Assembly: GCA_022361095.1 (NCBI GenBank)
Contig: JAKSBO010000440.1
Span: forward strand, 1-16,286
Direction: 5' to 3'
DNA: 16,286 nt
DNA from: Desulfobacterales bacterium
GTDB lineage: Bacteria > Desulfobacterota > Desulfobacteria > Desulfobacterales > Desulfobacteraceae
Shown: positions 14,290 through 16,286 of the stretch, piece by piece
Layout of the letters: each line of letters starts with the position of its first letter
Position numbering within the stretch: the first letter of the stretch is position 1
Translations under genes and position numbers: made by a program
Notes under the pieces: generated by a model
What the model was told of the DNA's origin: nothing
What the model saw: only the letters and a program-made list of their open reading frames with translations
Database searches by the model: none

Positions 14290-14402
14290 GAACACCTCCG
14301 GTGCGTAATACATTTGAAATATAACAACTTCCATCGGCAGCCCGGAAACATAACTTAAACGCCAATGAAGCGGCGCAGCCTGCCGGTTATTCCGCACCCA
14401 CT

Positions 14403-14432
14403 CCCTGGCATTCAAAGATCCGTCCCTGGTCC
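14403..14432 (+). repeat. Right copy of the 30-bp direct repeat (ilvB fragment)
   Basis: 28 of 30 bases equal ilvB positions 889-918. In the ilvB frame it would read LAFKDPSLV against LEFKGPSLV, but the flanks do not code for anything like acetolactate synthase. A weaker likeness (ATCGGCAGC and CCGGAAA at about 14332-14348 versus 438-460) may be a further relic. The remnant 4Fe-4S gene breaks off 8 bp to the right. Confidence 0.8.
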
Positions 14433-14440
14433 GCACTCAG

Positions 14441-14635
14441 TTATGGTCCTTTTTGAAGTTGGCTAATATACTTGATTACATATCCTAATGGACAGATTAG
14501 ATTGCAATATGACCGACCACCCACCATTGGAACTAAAACGACAAAATATAAAAATTCGGCTGTAATTAAAAATACAATTTTTTGCCAGCGCCTTATCATT
14601 ACAAAAGTTTCCGGTATAATCAGTATAATTGACAA
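14441..14635 (-). pseudogene. Remnant of a NapH/NosR-like 4Fe-4S membrane protein
   Basis: The open frame codes for one transmembrane helix (WQKIVFLITAEFLYFVVLV) followed by GGRSYCNLICPLGYVIKYIS. The pattern GR-x-x-C-x-x-x-CPLG is the hallmark of polyferredoxin-type membrane electron carriers (NapH, NosR, CcoG, YccM relatives). Those proteins are several times longer and carry further Cys clusters after this point. Here a stop follows within about 15 residues, close to the ilvB-like repeat at 14403-14432, and a stop codon lies just upstream of the TTG at 14635. An internal Met (MIRRWQ) could be a start, but no good ribosome binding site was seen. I read it as a truncated gene fragment. Confidence 0.4.
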
Positions 14636-14865
14636 TCCCTAAGGGTCAGAACCGGGGTGTCGGATGCATCCGCGGTATTTTCCAACACCATGCCGGTGAT
14701 TTCAGGCTGACGGGTGTTTTCAGCATCTGCGAATAGAATAGCGGATCAAATTGTCGCCGAATAGACCGTCAAGAGACCAGGGACGATCATAATCGGCTAA
14801 GGCCCATGATCGAAATAAAACATGCCCAAATAGGGTTTAGAATTTTCGTTCGTATTCAAGGCATG

Positions 14866-14899
14866 TCAATGGGCGATATTAAATATATGCGCCCATTGA
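14866..14899. terminator. Strong hairpin downstream of tenA
   Basis: TCAATGGGCG (14866-14875) is a perfect inverted repeat of CGCCCATTGA (14890-14899), around an AT-rich 14-nt loop (ATAT/ATAT can pair inside). It lies 78 nt past the tenA stop on the minus strand. No U-tract follows in either direction, so termination is inferred from position. Confidence 0.4.
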
Positions 14900-14976
14900 T
14901 ACAACAAAAAAGACGGATGAAAAGGCAAACCATATGGACGGTTTTATTTTGAACTTGGGCCTAAAAGGTGTTGGAA

Positions 14977-15624
14977 TTACGTTTTCATAGCTTCTTCAAA
15001 GAAATCGAGTTCATATTGTGCTGATCGCGTGAAGGCTTTCAACATTTCCTGGTGCAGCTCTTCATCTGCCCCTGATGCCTGCCGCTCTACAATATCAATA
15101 AATCTTTGTGTGTATTGCTCGTACGCGTCACTGTGATAAGTGTCGATCCACATCTGGTATTTGTTGTCAGCTTCCGCAATGGTCAAAATGTGATTACCAA
15201 CGCTGTTAAACACCCAGAAACAGGGTAAAAGCGCAGCAGCAGCAAGAGCAAATACGGAATTTTTACTGTGGCCGAGCAGAAAGGAAGTGTATTTCTCAAT
15301 TACAGGAGACTTCTCTTCGGCTTCCTCAATATCAAAATATTTCAGAAACTCATTGTGAAGGGCCTTTTCAATGTCCAGCCCATCTTTGGCTAATCGTTGA
15401 AAGAATTGTTTTTCAGATTCGCTGGGCGCTTTTCCGGCGAGCAGGTTCAGAGCCAGGTTATCATCCTTGAGATAAAGGATATCCTGGGACAGGAAATGTG
15501 CAAAATTATTTTTATCTAATGTGCCTTTTGCCAGTTGCACAATAAAGGGATGTGAAATTGTATCCGCATAAATAGAAGCCACCGCATCCCACATCTTTTG
15601 AGTGTATTTTCCTGCCGCTTTCAC
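14977..15624 (-). CDS. tenA: TenA-family aminopyrimidine aminohydrolase (thiaminase II)
   Basis: Cytoplasmic enzyme of thiamine salvage that hydrolyses aminopyrimidines from degraded thiamine (and thiamine itself, weakly) to the HMP precursor. The all-helical protein has 215 residues, close to the usual 215-235. The catalytic Cys is C135 in ALLPCFWVF, and E205 in AQYELDFFE matches the conserved C-terminal Glu; both have the same numbers as in B. subtilis TenA. FLSQDILYLKDDNLAL (44-59) carries the conserved substrate-binding Asp, and WIDTYHSDAYEQ (159-170) is the family motif. The start is GTG at 15624, preceded by AGGGGTGA; a nearby ATG is out of frame and stops after two codons. It follows the methyltransferase gene by 24 nt, so they are probably one operon. 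No TPP riboswitch is visible; the operon's 5' end is outside the window. Confidence 0.88.
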   Translation of the reverse strand: MKAAGKYTQKMWDAVASIYADTISHPFIVQLAKGTLDKNNFAHFLSQDILYLKDDNLALNLLAGKAPSESEKQFFQRLAKDGLDIEKALHNEFLKYFDIEEAEEKSPVIEKYTSFLLGHSKNSVFALAAAALLPCFWVFNSVGNHILTIAEADNKYQMWIDTYHSDAYEQYTQRFIDIVERQASGADEELHQEMLKAFTRSAQYELDFFEEAMKT

Positions 15625-15648
15625 TTCATCACCCCTGATTCCTCTATT

Positions 15649-16286
15649 TTATTTTTTAAAGGCGCAAATGGCAACATAATCACCGCAGTCAAACCCCGGA
15701 ATTGGTTGTTCCTCCACATTGTTTGAGTATAGCGGATGTTTAGTGAGCGTTTGTGCATAATCAAAGTCTTGAAACCCTGCCGTTTTAAGCATCTCGACTT
15801 TCTCAGCAGTTGTACGCCAGTTGGCAACCTTTACAAATTCAATTGGATAGGGGTCCCTTGGGTGAACACCTTCCAACAATGGGTGTTCCCATGTTTCGAG
15901 ACTTTTTGCCAGGTTGTACATGGTTGCGTATGAACTTTCCTTGGGAACATCAATTACCACGATTTTACCTCCGTTTCTCAAAGCGGTATAGGCTTTGTGA
16001 AACACGGACTGCAGGTCATTGATATAGCTTGGTGTGCCGTTGAACAGGATCGTATCGTATTGTGCTTCGCCCAGATCGGCGTCTTCCGCTGTGGTTACAT
16101 CAACACGTATCCCGCGTTTGCGGGCAATCTCAGCCATTCCGTCTGATGGTTCGAGTCCGTGCTGAATGGTAATGTTAAACTCACTTTTCAGGATTGATTC
16201 AAAAAGACCGCTTCCGCACCCTACAGAAAAGGTATCCCCCGCATCTTTCATAAAATAAGCGACCAGGTTAACCTCTGAATTTAACA
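15649..16286 (-). CDS. Class I SAM-dependent methyltransferase, 5' end outside the window
   Basis: Transfers a methyl group from S-adenosylmethionine to an unknown acceptor. The frame is open to the right edge (reading LNSEVNLVAYF before the first Met at 16251), so the start lies beyond the window. Numbered from that Met, motif I is SVGCGSG (9-15), with Ser where most members have Asp; the acidic SAM-ribose residue is probably E34 in GLEPSDGM; motif II is DTILFNGTPSYI (66-77), and motif III LRNGGKIVVID (91-101). The C-terminal half carries the usual late strands (TAEKVEMLKTAGF). It shares an operon with tenA, but I know of no fixed functional link. The substrate is unknown; small-molecule methylation is most likely from the fold type. 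Confidence 0.8.
   Translation of the reverse strand, partial: LNSEVNLVAYFMKDAGDTFSVGCGSGLFESILKSEFNITIQHGLEPSDGMAEIARKRGIRVDVTTAEDADLGEAQYDTILFNGTPSYINDLQSVFHKAYTALRNGGKIVVIDVPKESSYATMYNLAKSLETWEHPLLEGVHPRDPYPIEFVKVANWRTTAEKVEMLKTAGFQDFDYAQTLTKHPLYSNNVEEQPIPGFDCGDYVAICAFKK

Larger units (their letters stand above)
14290..14976. other. 687-bp stretch without an intact gene; probable rearrangement junction
   Basis: From left to right it holds: 14290-14402, the upstream region of the minus-strand unknown genes (their promoter is presumably here; I cannot place it); 14403-14432, the ilvB-like repeat; 14441-14635, a gene remnant; 14636-14865, no recognisable gene, only a 7-bp inverted repeat CGATCAT/ATGATCG (14784-14790 and 14806-14812); and 14866-14899, a strong hairpin downstream of tenA. 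Base composition becomes visibly more AT-rich to the right of the repeat. Confidence 0.55.

Noticed and set aside
14290..14436. 49-residue upstream extension of the small minus-strand unknown gene
   Set aside because: Reads into the repeat junction and lacks a ribosome binding site, whereas GGAGGT sits right before 14289.
1..16286. Searched by eye for tRNA, rRNA, CRISPR arrays, insertion sequences, integrases and TPP or other riboswitches
   Set aside because: None seen. The 5' regions of ilvB and of the methyltransferase-tenA unit, where leaders or riboswitches would lie, are outside the window.

Overview
The window reads as bacterial chromosome, probably from a Gram-negative proteobacterium. 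A Desulfobacterota-type sulfate reducer would fit the gene mix and style, but there is no rRNA or other marker, so that is only an impression. The genes from the left edge to about 12.8 kb are GC-rich. The material right of about 14.4 kb is visibly richer in A+T.

Layout: (1) 1-1303, the end of ilvB and all of ilvN (acetolactate synthase). (2) 1304-1730, a gene-poor spacer that ends in an AT-rich promoter region. (3) 1731-11731, one long rightward gene set: an RpiR/HexR-like regulator, a four-gene polar-amino-acid-type ABC importer (binding protein, two permeases, ATPase), a class V aminotransferase, a CtBP-like D-2-hydroxyacid dehydrogenase, a PfkB (KDG-kinase-like) kinase, a KDPG-aldolase-family enzyme, a zinc alcohol dehydrogenase and a gluconate-5-dehydrogenase-like SDR. 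(4) 11831-12802, a second PfkB kinase on the minus strand, facing the cluster across a strong hairpin. (5) 13243-14289, two minus-strand genes of unknown function with very strong ribosome binding sites. (6) 14403-14635, a 30-bp near-copy of part of ilvB directly beside a truncated 4Fe-4S membrane protein, which looks like a rearrangement junction. (7) 14977-16286, tenA and a SAM-dependent methyltransferase that runs off the right edge.

The central cluster combines an importer built for alpha-amino acids with a transaminase, a 2-keto-acid reductase, two sugar-acid kinases, an Entner-Doudoroff-type aldolase and two aldonate-type dehydrogenases. A reading that uses nearly all the parts is uptake of a polyhydroxy amino acid (an amino-aldonate such as glucosaminate), transamination to a 2-keto-aldonate, reduction and/or phosphorylation, and cleavage to pyruvate plus a triose phosphate. 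The regulator resembles HexR, which is known to respond to KDPG. A dehydratase is needed and is not present here, so this pathway is a hypothesis, not a demonstrated function.

The 30-bp direct repeat (889-918 and 14403-14432) brackets the whole 13.5-kb central segment. It may mark its insertion or a recombination event, although no integrase or transposase is visible.
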